From Lachnospiraceae bacterium (GTDB taxonomy: Bacteria; Bacillota; Clostridia; Lachnospirales; Lachnospiraceae): a stretch of DNA of 45,155 nt. The notes beneath the pieces were generated by a model. That model made no database searches, had not been told where the DNA came from, and was given only the letters and a program-made list of their open reading frames with translations. The DNA lies in the NCBI GenBank assembly GCA_021202075.1, contig JAJQDT010000028.1, forward strand, positions 1-45,155. The letters run 5' to 3'. Both the position numbers and the translations under genes were made by a program. Shown here one piece after another: positions 1 through 8,500 of this stretch; position 1 is the first letter of the stretch; every line of letters starts with the position of its first letter.

Positions 1-2
1 AA

Positions 3-76
3 GTCTCTGTAGCTCAGCAGGATAGAGCGTTCGCCTCCTAAGCGAAAGGCCGTGGGTTCGAATCCCGCCAGGGACG
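3..76 (+). tRNA. tRNA-Arg (anticodon CCT)
   Basis: Full cloverleaf. The acceptor stem 3-9 pairs with 69-75, including one G-U pair, and G76 is the discriminator base. The anticodon arm TTCGC-CTCCTAA-GCGAA gives anticodon CCT, and the T arm carries GTTCGAATCCC. No CCA is encoded. It reads rare AGG arginine codons. It sits at the left edge of the conjugative element, and tRNA 3' ends are common integration targets. By eye I found no second copy of the tRNA 3' end in the window, so its role as an attachment site is only possible. Confidence 0.96.
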
Positions 77-83
77 CGTCATA

Positions 84-150
84 AAAATGCGGAAGGGAAA
101 TTTTTTTTCGTTAGATGAGAACGAAGAAAAGCCTCCGCATTTCTTTGTTT
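84..150 (+). terminator. Rho-independent terminator after tRNA-Arg
   Basis: A long imperfect hairpin. AAATGCGG near 85 pairs with CCGCATTT near 136-143, followed inward by AGG/CCT and a T-rich strand facing an A-rich strand. A T-rich tail follows (TTTCTTTGTTTT). It would end the tRNA transcript. Confidence 0.7.
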
Positions 151-458
151 TCAGAAAGCCATTTCTGATCCAATCTACATAATTCCGTCTAATAATTTTA
201 GATAATTGAAGGATTTTGTCTAATGAAAAAGGGCGTTTTTCTAATATTTGAAATGAAGCGCTTTTTTCATGAGATTCTGTCTAAAAAAGGTGGGTGCTGC
301 ATTTTTATTAAAATGCAAACTGTGCCATTACTGTTCAATCTTGCACGTCTGTAATGCGAAGAATCATGGAATCAAAGCTGTCTAAAATTTTTAGATGAAT
401 CAAAACATTCAGCTAATGAAATAATGATTTTTCTAACAGAGCATAAGCCTTTGTTAGA
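111..458. repeat. Cluster of TCTAA/TTAGA pentamers
   Basis: AT-rich non-coding stretch with about ten copies of TCTAA or its complement (111, 188, 198, 219, 240, 280, 381, 391, 432, 454). Four are the longer GTCTAA (187, 218, 279, 380). Several spacings (31, 21, 40 and 101 bp) are near multiples of one helical turn. Such clusters can be binding sites for a recombinase, a partition protein or a replication initiator. No protein partner can be assigned from sequence. I see no credible gene between the tRNA and position 635. Confidence 0.45.
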
Positions 459-533
459 AGCCTACATACCCGTCCTGTTCCATTTGTCAGAAAACGGAAT
501 CTGTGGCGGGTTTTTTATGCGCAGAGTATGTTT

Positions 534-592
534 CGATTTGTGTAGCAAATCGAGAATTCTGAGCTGGGTAAGTACAGGCAAAAAATGCCTGT
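534..592 (+). promoter_or_regulatory. Two small hairpins in the leader of the first ICE gene
   Basis: CGATTTG (534-540) pairs with CAAATCG (546-552), and ACAGGCA (574-580) pairs with TGCCTGT (586-592). They lie 43 bp upstream of the first ICE start codon. Neither is followed by a T run, so they are more likely leader structure or protein sites than terminators. Confidence 0.4.
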
Positions 593-634
593 GCTCAAAA
601 TTATCCCAAGAGGAAGATTGGAGGTGACTCGAAA

Positions 635-892
635 ATGAGTGACGCAGCAGACGTACCGGTACAGTACGCGAGGGACAAGCCGAAAGACTGCCGATATTGT
701 TTCTTATGGGAAGGCGGGAAGGTTGGCTGTCAGGTCGGCGGCATACGGAATTGCGTTTATATCATCCGGCAAGAGCAGATAGTGAATGACAAGTGCTACC
801 AATGTCCCTACAGCAAAGGCACTCCCTGTATCGGCTGGTGTACTGCCGATGCGATAGCAGACATTCGGCAGAAGCGAACTTCTCGCGGCTGA
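635..892 (+). CDS. Small cysteine-rich ICE protein
   Basis: 85 aa with eight cysteines in paired arrangement (C19/C22, C32, C40, C54/C57, C65/C69), which suggests a small metal-binding fold. A good ribosome site (GGAGGTGAC) precedes ATG 635. Proteins of this kind stand ahead of the replication initiator in related elements, but I know of no assigned function. It is the first gene of the replication block, 75 bp before the initiator. A regulatory or DNA-binding role is only a guess. Confidence 0.75.
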   Translation: MSDAADVPVQYARDKPKDCRYCFLWEGGKVGCQVGGIRNCVYIIRQEQIVNDKCYQCPYSKGTPCIGWCTADAIADIRQKRTSRG

Positions 893-967
893 AATGGAAA
901 CGCATTTCTCGTTAGGGCGATGCTGGCGGAACTGGCCGGAATTATTGTAGGAGGAGGTGATGATCGT

Positions 968-1819
968 ATGCCGGTGATCCGCATTGAAAAAAATACGAAT
1001 TATACTACCATGAGCAACTACCATCTTCGGGATAGTGATCTGACGCTGAAAGCGAAAGGACTGCTGTCTCTCTTTTTAAGCCTGCCGGAGAGTTGGATTT
1101 ACAGTGTCAACGGTCTTGTGGCTATTTGCAAAGAAGGACGAAGCGGTGTTGCTTCTGGTCTTAGGGAATTGGAGGAAAAAGGTTATCTCCACCGAGAACG
1201 GAGACGCGATGAAAAGGGACTACTACGGGATAATGTTTATGTCATTTACGAGCGGCCTCAGAAACCAAAAGCAGGAAAACCAATGTCAGAAAACCTGCTT
1301 TTGGATGATAGGGAAGCAGAAAGCGCAGCTCCGGGAAATCAGGCATTGGAGAATCCAGAAGCAGAAAATCCAGCATTGGAAAATCAGACACTGGAGAATC
1401 CAGAAGCAGAAAATCTAACATTGGAAAATCCAGCACTGGAAAATCCAACGCAGGAAAATCCTGCGGAGGAAAAACCTGCGCAGGAAAATCGCACACAATT
1501 AATTAAAGAAGTAATAAGTAAAGAAAAAATAAATACTGATTTAATTAACAGAGAGTGTGAAAGAGAAATCCGGCATCAGCATGGTGCGTATCGGAATGTT
1601 CTTTTGAGCGATGCTGATTTTCTTACTTTACAGAAGGAGTTTCCGCGGGATTATGAACAGTGGATTGAACGTCTGTCGGAATATATGGCTTCCACAGGGA
1701 AGTCCTATAAGAATCATCTGGCTACGATTCGAAGCTGGGCAAAGCGTGAGCGGAGGCAGAACGGAGGAAGAAAGTACAGTCATGACAATTACAGATGCGA
1801 GGAAGGAGAGAGCCTGTGA
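968..1819 (+). CDS. ICE replication initiator-like protein with winged-helix N terminus
   Basis: 283 aa. The start is placed at ATG 968 because AGGAGGAGGTGATG lies just upstream; an in-frame ATG at 920 lacks such a site. Residues about 1-95 resemble the helix-turn-helix domain of RepA/DnaD-like initiators of Firmicutes mobile elements (TMSNYHLRDSDLTLKAKGL, then an EGRSGVASGLRELEEKGYL recognition helix). The middle, residues 126-175, is ten tandem five-residue units of the type xLENP/xAENP. The C-terminal part (about 195-283) is a small DnaD-like helical domain ending in KSYKNHLATIRSWAKRE, typical of loader-interacting domains. It overlaps the downstream DnaC-like gene by 4 bp (GTGA), so the two are probably translated together and act together to load a helicase on the element. 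Confidence 0.8.
   Translation: MPVIRIEKNTNYTTMSNYHLRDSDLTLKAKGLLSLFLSLPESWIYSVNGLVAICKEGRSGVASGLRELEEKGYLHRERRRDEKGLLRDNVYVIYERPQKPKAGKPMSENLLLDDREAESAAPGNQALENPEAENPALENQTLENPEAENLTLENPALENPTQENPAEEKPAQENRTQLIKEVISKEKINTDLINRECEREIRHQHGAYRNVLLSDADFLTLQKEFPRDYEQWIERLSEYMASTGKSYKNHLATIRSWAKRERRQNGGRKYSHDNYRCEEGESL
1343..1492 (+). repeat. Ten tandem 15-bp units in the initiator gene
   Basis: Ten in-frame 15-bp units encode ALENP, EAENP, ALENQ, TLENP, EAENL, TLENP, ALENP, TQENP, AEEKP, AQENR. The repeated DNA core is roughly CATTGGAAAATCCAG. The units form a charged, proline-spaced linker between the DNA-binding and C-terminal domains. They may also be DNA repeats (iteron-like) lying within the initiator gene. 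Confidence 0.85.
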
Positions 1820-2649
1820 GTGATGTTTTAGCGGCGTTCTTCAGACGGTACACAAAGACCGCCCCATCCGATGACGAGTATGTCGGAGAGGACGGTCTTT
1901 TTTACTGTAAAAAATGCAATACCCCTACGCAGTGCAGGATCAGAGTAGGAGGAATGGAGCGGATTGTCTCCTGTATGTGCCGGTGCCGGAAAGAAGATCA
2001 GGAAGCGTATGAAAGAAAGTTGGAAGAAACAACAAGGCTTAATCGGATCATGAGCCTGAAAGCAACGGGAATACAGGAAAAGGCGCTGCTTGACTGGACT
2101 TTTGAGAAGGCAGACGACAGCCAGGCTATACGCACTGCAAAGAAATATGCAGATAACTGGACGGATGCCAAAGCGAACAATTTTGGATTGCTGCTCTGGG
2201 GTGATGTTGGAACGGGAAAGTCGTTTGCTGCTGCCTGCATTGCCAATGAATTACTGGATCGCGGAATACCGGTGCTTATGACAAACTTTTCGAAAATTCT
2301 CAATCAAATGGGAGCCATGTATTCGGAGGAGCGGTACCGCTATATTGCTTCGCTGTCTGCCTTTGATCTGCTGATTATCGACGATCTCGGTATTGAGCGG
2401 AATACGGATTATGCGCTGGAACAGGTCTATGCGGTGATTGACGAGCGATACAAAGCAGGCAAGCCGCTGATTGTTACGACGAATCTGACAATCGGAGATA
2501 TTCGGAATGCCGATGAAGTTTTTCATGCGAGGATTTACAGCCGGATACTGGAGCTTTGCACACCGATACAGGTGCGCGGAAAAGACCGGCGCACGGAAAT
2601 CGGGCAGGATAAGCAGAAGCTGGTGAAAGAACTGGTTGGCGGCAGATGA
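1816..2649 (+). CDS. DnaC-like AAA+ helicase loader
   Basis: 277 aa from GTG 1816, which overlaps the initiator stop by 4 bp and follows GGAAGGAGAG; an upstream ATG (1795) is less well placed. A Cys-rich N-terminal zinc-ribbon-like part (YCKKCNTPTQC and SCMCRCRKE) precedes an AAA+ domain with Walker A GDVGTGKS (about residue 129), Walker B LLIIDDLG (about 186), sensor 1 IVTTNLT and an arginine-finger segment ARIYSRIL. This is the layout of DnaC/DnaI loaders found on ICEs and phages. It probably loads the host replicative helicase at the element's origin together with the initiator. Confidence 0.9.
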   Translation: MSDVLAAFFRRYTKTAPSDDEYVGEDGLFYCKKCNTPTQCRIRVGGMERIVSCMCRCRKEDQEAYERKLEETTRLNRIMSLKATGIQEKALLDWTFEKADDSQAIRTAKKYADNWTDAKANNFGLLLWGDVGTGKSFAAACIANELLDRGIPVLMTNFSKILNQMGAMYSEERYRYIASLSAFDLLIIDDLGIERNTDYALEQVYAVIDERYKAGKPLIVTTNLTIGDIRNADEVFHARIYSRILELCTPIQVRGKDRRTEIGQDKQKLVKELVGGR

Positions 2650-2712
2650 AAATATATTTGCTGATTCTTCTGTATAGCCCAGATCATTCCGAAGAAAACA
2701 AGATTGGGGGTG

Positions 2713-3546
2713 ATGAAAATTTCAAAAAGAGCAACGGTAACGGCGGTCGTCAATCAGAAAGGGGGAACAGGCAAGACCGTCACATGTGAGAATCTGGGCA
2801 TTGGCCTTGCCAATGAAGGTAAAAAGGTGCTGCTGGTTGACGATGATCCGCAGGGAAGTCTGACCATCAGTCTGGGTTATCCGCAGCCGGATGATTTGCC
2901 GGTCACACTGTCTGACATGATGATGAAGATGATAAATGATGAGCCGATCAGTCCGGGAGAAGGCATTCTTCATCACAAAGAAGGGGTTGACCTGATGCCG
3001 GCGAATATCAATCTGGCAGGTCTGGAGGTGTCGCTGGTAAATGCTATGAGCCGTGAAAGTACGCTGAACCGCTATCTGGATACGGTGCGTTATCAGTATG
3101 ACCATATTCTTCTGGATTGTATGCCGAGCCTGGGGATGCTGACAGTCAACGCACTTGCGGCGGCGGACAATGTTCTGATACCTGTTTGTACCCAATATTT
3201 GTCTGCCAAAGGTCTTGAACAGCTTTTACAGACAGTGAACAAGGTCCGCAGACAGATCAATCCCAAACTGAAAATTGAGGGAATCCTGTTGACCATGGTA
3301 GATGGCAGGACTAATTACAGTAAGGAGATTGCCAGTCTGATTCGGGAGACCTACGGAGAAAAACTGAATATCTTCGACACGGAAATACCGCGCTCTGTAC
3401 GGGCTGCGGAAATCAGTGCTGAGGGGAAAAGTATTTATGAACATGACCCGAAAGGAAAAGTAGCCGCCGCCTATCGGAGTCTGACAAAGGAGGTGTTGGA
3501 TAATGCCGAAAAAAGGCGCAAACATCGCATTGAGCAGCTACGATGA
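2713..3546 (+). CDS. parA: ParA-family partition ATPase
   Basis: 277 aa from ATG 2713; TTG 2704 or GTG 2710 are in frame and also possible because the GGGGGTG site lies very close to the ATG. The deviant Walker A KGGTGKT is near the N terminus, followed by VLLVDDDPQGS and the Walker B-like HILLDCMPSLG, as in Soj/ParA proteins that segregate plasmids and ICEs. The 3' end overlaps the parB start (3503), which is typical of a par operon. ParB is truncated here, so the ParA partner that would stimulate the ATPase is missing unless supplied from elsewhere. Confidence 0.93.
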   Translation: MKISKRATVTAVVNQKGGTGKTVTCENLGIGLANEGKKVLLVDDDPQGSLTISLGYPQPDDLPVTLSDMMMKMINDEPISPGEGILHHKEGVDLMPANINLAGLEVSLVNAMSRESTLNRYLDTVRYQYDHILLDCMPSLGMLTVNALAAADNVLIPVCTQYLSAKGLEQLLQTVNKVRRQINPKLKIEGILLTMVDGRTNYSKEIASLIRETYGEKLNIFDTEIPRSVRAAEISAEGKSIYEHDPKGKVAAAYRSLTKEVLDNAEKRRKHRIEQLR

Positions 3547-3631
3547 TATCTTTTCAACAGAAGAAAGCCGCGAAGCTGCAACACGCGAACAGATTCGAAA
3601 GATTCCCATATCAGAACTTCACCCATTGTAA
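3503..3631 (+). pseudogene. parB: parB stump (first 42 codons)
   Basis: ATG 3503 has a strong AAAGGAGG site inside the parA end. The reading frame encodes MPKKGANIAL, then EQIRKIPISELHP, the ParB entry motif that in intact proteins continues into the HxxNP/GERR region. After ELHP it runs into a stop at 3629-3631, because the sequence changes to traG. ParB of this family is normally about 280-330 aa, so the nuclease-like and helix-turn-helix parts are gone. Confidence 0.88.
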
Positions 3632-4905
3632 TCGAATGCGGCAACGCACTTCTGAAAAATGGATACTGCCTGAAAATCTTCAACACGATCAACTTCAAAA
3701 AGAGCCAGCATTACAACCCGTTCGCCTATATTCATTCGGAAAAAGATATTTTAAAACTCGTTACCACGCTCATCACCAACACAAAGGGTGATGGAAAAGC
3801 CGGGGACGAGTTTTGGACAAAAGCGGAGACGCTACTTTACTGTGCGCTGATCGGTTATATCCATTACGAAGCGCCGGTTGAGGAACAGAATTTTGCTACT
3901 CTGATCGAATTTCTGAATGCGATGGAAGTGAGGGAGGATGATGAGGACTTTGAGAATCCGGTGGATCTGATGTTTAAGGAGCTGAAACGGAAAAAGCCAA
4001 ACCATTTTGCAGTGCGGCAGTACGCCAAATTTAAACTTGCTGCCGGCAAGACCTTAAAATCCATCCTTGTGAGCTGCGGTGCTCGTCTGGCTCCGTTTGA
4101 TATTGACGAGCTTCGGGAGATTACGTCCTATGACGAGCTGGCACTGGATACGGTCGGTGACAGGAAAACTGCCCTGTTTCTGATTATGTCGGATACGGAC
4201 GCTACGTTCAATTTCCTGATTTCCATGATCTATACGCAGCTCTTTAACCTGTTGTGTGAGAAAGCGGACGATGTGTACGGCGGCAGGCTTCCGGTTCATG
4301 TGCGGTGCCTGATTGATGAGGCAGCGAACATCGGTCAGATTCCAAACCTGGAGAAACTGGTGGCGACCATTCGGAGCCGTGAGATTTCCGCGTGTCTGGT
4401 ATTGCAGGCGAAAAGCCAGCTGAAAGCAATCTACAAGGACAACGCCGACACAATCATCGGAAATATGGACAGCCAGATTTTCTTAGGCGGCTCGGAGCCG
4501 ACTACGCTGAAGGAACTGAACACGGCTCTCGGCAAGGAAACGATTGATATGTTCAATACCTCGAATACAAGAGGGAACAGCCCATCGTATGGACAGAACT
4601 ATCAGAAACTCGGTCATGACCTTGCTTCGATAGATGAGCTTGCGGTGCTGGACGGCGGAAAATGCATCCTGCAGCTGCGCGGTGTCCGTCCGTTTTTGTC
4701 GGATAAGTATGACTTGACGCAGCATCCGAATTATAAGTACACGTCTGACGCTGACCCAAAGAATGCCTTTGACATCGAAGCATTCCTGCACAGGGAAATG
4801 GAGTTGCAGCCAGATGAGATGTTTGATTCGGTCGATATGGATGCCGAAGAACAGATGGAAAAGAAACAGACAGAGCGGCGGAAAAATAAAGCCGCTGCCC
4901 TGTAA
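3622..4905 (+). pseudogene. traG/virD4 coupling protein gene lacking its 5' part
   Basis: From about 3622 one open frame reads PIVIECGNALLKNG, then IFNTINFKKS, YNPFAYIHSEKD and on to a normal C terminus at 4905 (about 427 codons). This is the C-terminal two-thirds of a VirD4/TraG coupling protein, with Walker B-like RCLIDEAANIGQIPNLEKL. The membrane anchor and Walker A are missing, and there is no ATG, GTG or TTG in frame before 3922. A shorter product from ATG 3922 (327 aa) could be made but could not hydrolyse ATP normally. In intact ICEs this protein links the relaxase-DNA complex to the secretion channel. Confidence 0.9.
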
Positions 4906-4943
4906 TGTTAATAATTCGCTGACAGTGGGAAAGGAGGTGCTAT

Positions 4944-5447
4944 ATGGCTGACAGAAACGAAAGAACGACTCCGGCGGGACAGGGTGCTCCGCAGGGACGC
5001 ACGGGTGTGGATGAGGTTACGATCAAATTCGGGAAAGGGCTGGTAGGTGATGTATTTACCTCAAAAAAGTCCGGCAAAGAACTTGTGGAAGTGTCGATTC
5101 CGAACTCGGACCCAGCGGATAAGAGACCGTGGGCGAGATTTGTGGTTGCTCCCGGCATGATCCATGACAATAAGTTTGGAAAAGGCGTCTGGATGAAGCT
5201 GCCGAGAGACGGAACAACGAGAGTTTCCCGTAACGTACTGCAGGGGCAGGACGAGAACGGCAGGAACATCTGGAAAAGAGAGAGCCGCGATGTCCCCAAC
5301 ACGGAACTGAAAGAGATGGTGGAATTTTACCGCGAGAAGTCGCGCGGCTCCGTGCTTTCTGATCTTGACGGGAAGCGGGCGGCAGCAGCGGATGCTGCGA
5401 GGACTGCCCCACGGCAGGCGTCACGACCAAAGGAAGCCGCCAGGTAA
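4944..5447 (+). CDS. Conserved ICE protein between traG and the adhesin
   Basis: 167 aa with a good site (AAAGGAGGTGC) before ATG 4944. It is soluble, with no signal peptide or membrane segment. The core (about residues 20-115) looks like a beta-rich fold (VTIKFGKGLVGDVFTSK, then PWARFVVAPGMIH and VWMKLPRDG). The tail (about 130-167) is rich in Ala, Arg and Lys. Proteins like this follow the coupling protein in Tn1549-type elements; I know of no proven function. The basic tail would fit nucleic-acid binding, but that is inference. Confidence 0.8.
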   Translation: MADRNERTTPAGQGAPQGRTGVDEVTIKFGKGLVGDVFTSKKSGKELVEVSIPNSDPADKRPWARFVVAPGMIHDNKFGKGVWMKLPRDGTTRVSRNVLQGQDENGRNIWKRESRDVPNTELKEMVEFYREKSRGSVLSDLDGKRAAAADAARTAPRQASRPKEAAR

Positions 5448-5527
5448 TGCGGCAGGAAAAAATGATTTTGGCAGAGAATATCCCCACCCAGGAAAGGCAG
5501 AACAGGCGGGGATATTTTTATGCCGCA
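5448..5527 (+). terminator. Nested inverted repeats, terminator or attenuator before the adhesin gene
   Basis: An inner perfect 9-bp stem AATATCCCC (5477-5485) pairs with GGGGATATT (5508-5516) and is followed by TTTA. It is enclosed by TGCGGCA (5448-5454) and TGCCGCA (5521-5527). It starts right after the stop codon of the previous gene and ends 33 bp before the adhesin start. It could reduce or regulate read-through from the conjugation operon into the very large adhesin gene. Confidence 0.6.
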
Positions 5528-5560
5528 GCAATTATGAATGAGATGAAAGAGAGGACTTTT

Positions 5561-8500
5561 ATGTTTAAGAAAAGAGCATGGAAACGTGTACTTGCCAGTG
5601 TGCTGACACTGGCGACTGTTTTTTCTACAGCATTTTCACCGCTGATGTCGTATGCGTCAACGGAAACGACTTTTGAGTCAGAATACCCGGAGCTGGACGA
5701 GGTGAAAGACCAGTTGGAGTCAGATGAGATCGTGACGGTCACAGACATTGAGGTGGAGAACGGAAGCAGCTTTGATGCTTCGACTGATTTTAGCGGCATC
5801 ACCTATGATTCCGGTAAGGTAAAGATTACGCTTCATGAAGCGAAGGACAGCAGCGGGAATTCTTATTCCTCTGCAGCGGCTGGATCGTATAAAGCTGTTT
5901 ATGCAGTAGTGCCTGCAAGCGGCAATCCGTCTTACCGGGTTTCGAGAACCATCACGGTTAAGGAGCCGCAGACGGAAGCACAGACACAGGCAGCATCCTC
6001 ACAGGATTCGGACAGCGGGGACGATGATTCCGGCGATGGAGAATCTGCGGATGACGGGGAGGCAGACCTACAGTCGGCTGCGGACTCATCGACTGAAACA
6101 GTAAGCGATGCAGAGTCGGAAACAGAAGCAGCGACAGACACTGCATCGGAAGATACGGAAGAAAACGTGGATACCGCAGCTGAAGCAGAAGCGGAAATTG
6201 ACGCTGACGGTGATTCCGATTCGGATAACGCTGATGGATCGGATGATTCTGAATCTTCTGAATCCGGCGTTGACACTGATGCAGAGGTTGATTCAGAAGA
6301 AGAAACGGAATCTGAAACAGAATCCGAGCTGGAATCTCAAATCGGAACTGTAGTATTTTCTCTGGATGAAACAGACGTAGAGGCTTCCACTGAAATCTCC
6401 ACAGAGGGTGCTACGGAAATGACTACCGAGGAATTTGAATCCGAGCTGGAAGCAAGCGAGGATCAGGAAACGGTGGATGAAGAAACCGGACTGACGCTTT
6501 CCGAGGTACTGGAGGAAGCATCAGAGCAGGGGATTGCCCTTACTGATCTGGAAGCTGGTGAGAGTGTGGAATATTCCGTGAGCGTCAGCAGTGTATCAGC
6601 AACGGCACTGACGGCTTCTTCTACACAGTCGGTTACGATTACAAAGGGTACAACCTATTATTATGCCGATTACGGCCTTGGTTCGTATTATACTTCCCCG
6701 TATTATGTTTCTTACGGAAGCATTTCAGCGACAGCTTATTGTGTTCAGCCGTCGAAATCGGGGCCGGACGATGGAACCTATACCGTCACAAAGCTGAGCG
6801 ACAGTAAGACGCTGGCAAAGGTTTGCTATTACGGCACAAAGGCGTCTGATGATGATGGATTTTTTGCCACCTATTACCCGGATTTTTCGACCGGAAAGCG
6901 TTTCATCATCACGCACCTTGCGGCAGCTTATGCGAACGGCAGCAGTGATGCCTTTTCCGGGGCAAACTCTACCGGGCAGGCTCTGGCAATGGAGCTGTAC
7001 AACTACTGTGTATCGCAGCCGGAGATTCCGGATGTGGCAATGTCGTTTTCCAATGATGATGTGACCGCTTATATCGATGGTGATGAGCAGCGCACGGAAG
7101 AAATTACGTTCAGTGCGGATGAGCTGCAGACGATCACGCTTGACCTTCCGGACGGCGTGAAGCTGCACAACACAACGACTGGCAAGACCAGTAAGGCAGG
7201 TGCGAGTGTTACCATCAGCGGCGGCACGACATTTTATCTGTCCGCTCCGCTCACGCAGGCTTCGGATGTGTCCGGGAGCTGGTCGTCAAAGATGAAGGGC
7301 AGTATCACAAAGGAATATTCCGCTTATAAGATTACGACCGGAAGTTCCACTCAGGATCTGGCTTTCGTGTTTGGCGAGGGTGTGACCAGCGAGAAGTACG
7401 TTACTCTGTCGGTGACGTGGATTCAGATGGCGGCAGTAAAGGTTATTAAGGTCGATTCTGTAAATACAGGTAATACGCTTTCCGGGGCAGTGTTCGGAAT
7501 TTATTCCGATGAAGCCTGCACGGAGCTGATTGAGACAATGCCTGCTACGGATGAGAACGGCGAGTCAGAAGTGGAATTCGTTAAGACACAGGACACGGTG
7601 TATCTGAAGGAGATTACCGCTCCGACCGGTTACCGTATCAATACAACGACTTATAACGTGGAACTGGTAGACAATACCACGACTACTGTGACGGTACCGG
7701 ATGAGGAACAGCTTGGAGAACTGACGGTTTACAAAGAGGGCCAGGTGCTGACCGGCGCGACGGTCACTTCCACAGGGGTGACATTCACCTATGAGAACAG
7801 CCGCCTGCCGGGTGCTGTTTACAACGTTTACGCCGGTGAGGATATTTATAATGCCTACGGCACAAAGGTGTACAGCAGCGGCGACCTTGTAAAAGAGGGG
7901 CTGACAACCGGGAATGATGGGACGGCTACCCTTTCAGGGCTTGTCCTTGGAACCTATGTGATCAAAGAAGCACAGGCACCGGCGAATTATTATAATTCCG
8001 GTGAGAGCAAAACGGTGACGCTCACCTTTGCAGGCGAGACGGTTGAAGCGGTTTTTGCTTCCGTCACGTTTTCCAATGACCGCCAGAAGGCTTCTGTTTC
8101 TGTAAACAAAGTGGATGCCGATACCCAGACTCCGCTTCCCAATGCAGTGATTGGTCTGTATGCAGCGAGCGATATTAAAAACGCGGCGGGCAGTGTGGTC
8201 GTGGAAAAAGGGACTCTGATCGAGAGTGTTACGACCGGCAGCGACGGCGCGGCAGCGTTTTCCGCGGATCTGCCGATTGGTTACAGCTATGAGGTAAAGG
8301 AGATTCAGGCTCCGGCGTATTATGTGAGAAATGCGGAGGATGTTTATACGTTCACGTTCTCCTATACGAATGATTCGGAAAAGACAGTAGCATTCTCCCA
8401 CACGTTCACGGACGAGAGAGTGAGCGCGCATATCACCCTGTATAAGAGGGATTCGGAAACAGGGGAAACGGCGCAGGGCGACGCAACACTGGAAGGAGCT

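Noticed and set aside
111..458. CRISPR array
   Set aside because: The TCTAA repeats are only 5-6 bp and irregularly spaced, with no long repeat and spacer units.
424..627. Open frame of 67 codons left of the first ICE gene
   Set aside because: No ribosome site, unlike any family I know, and overlaps the hairpins and TCTAA cluster; probably chance.
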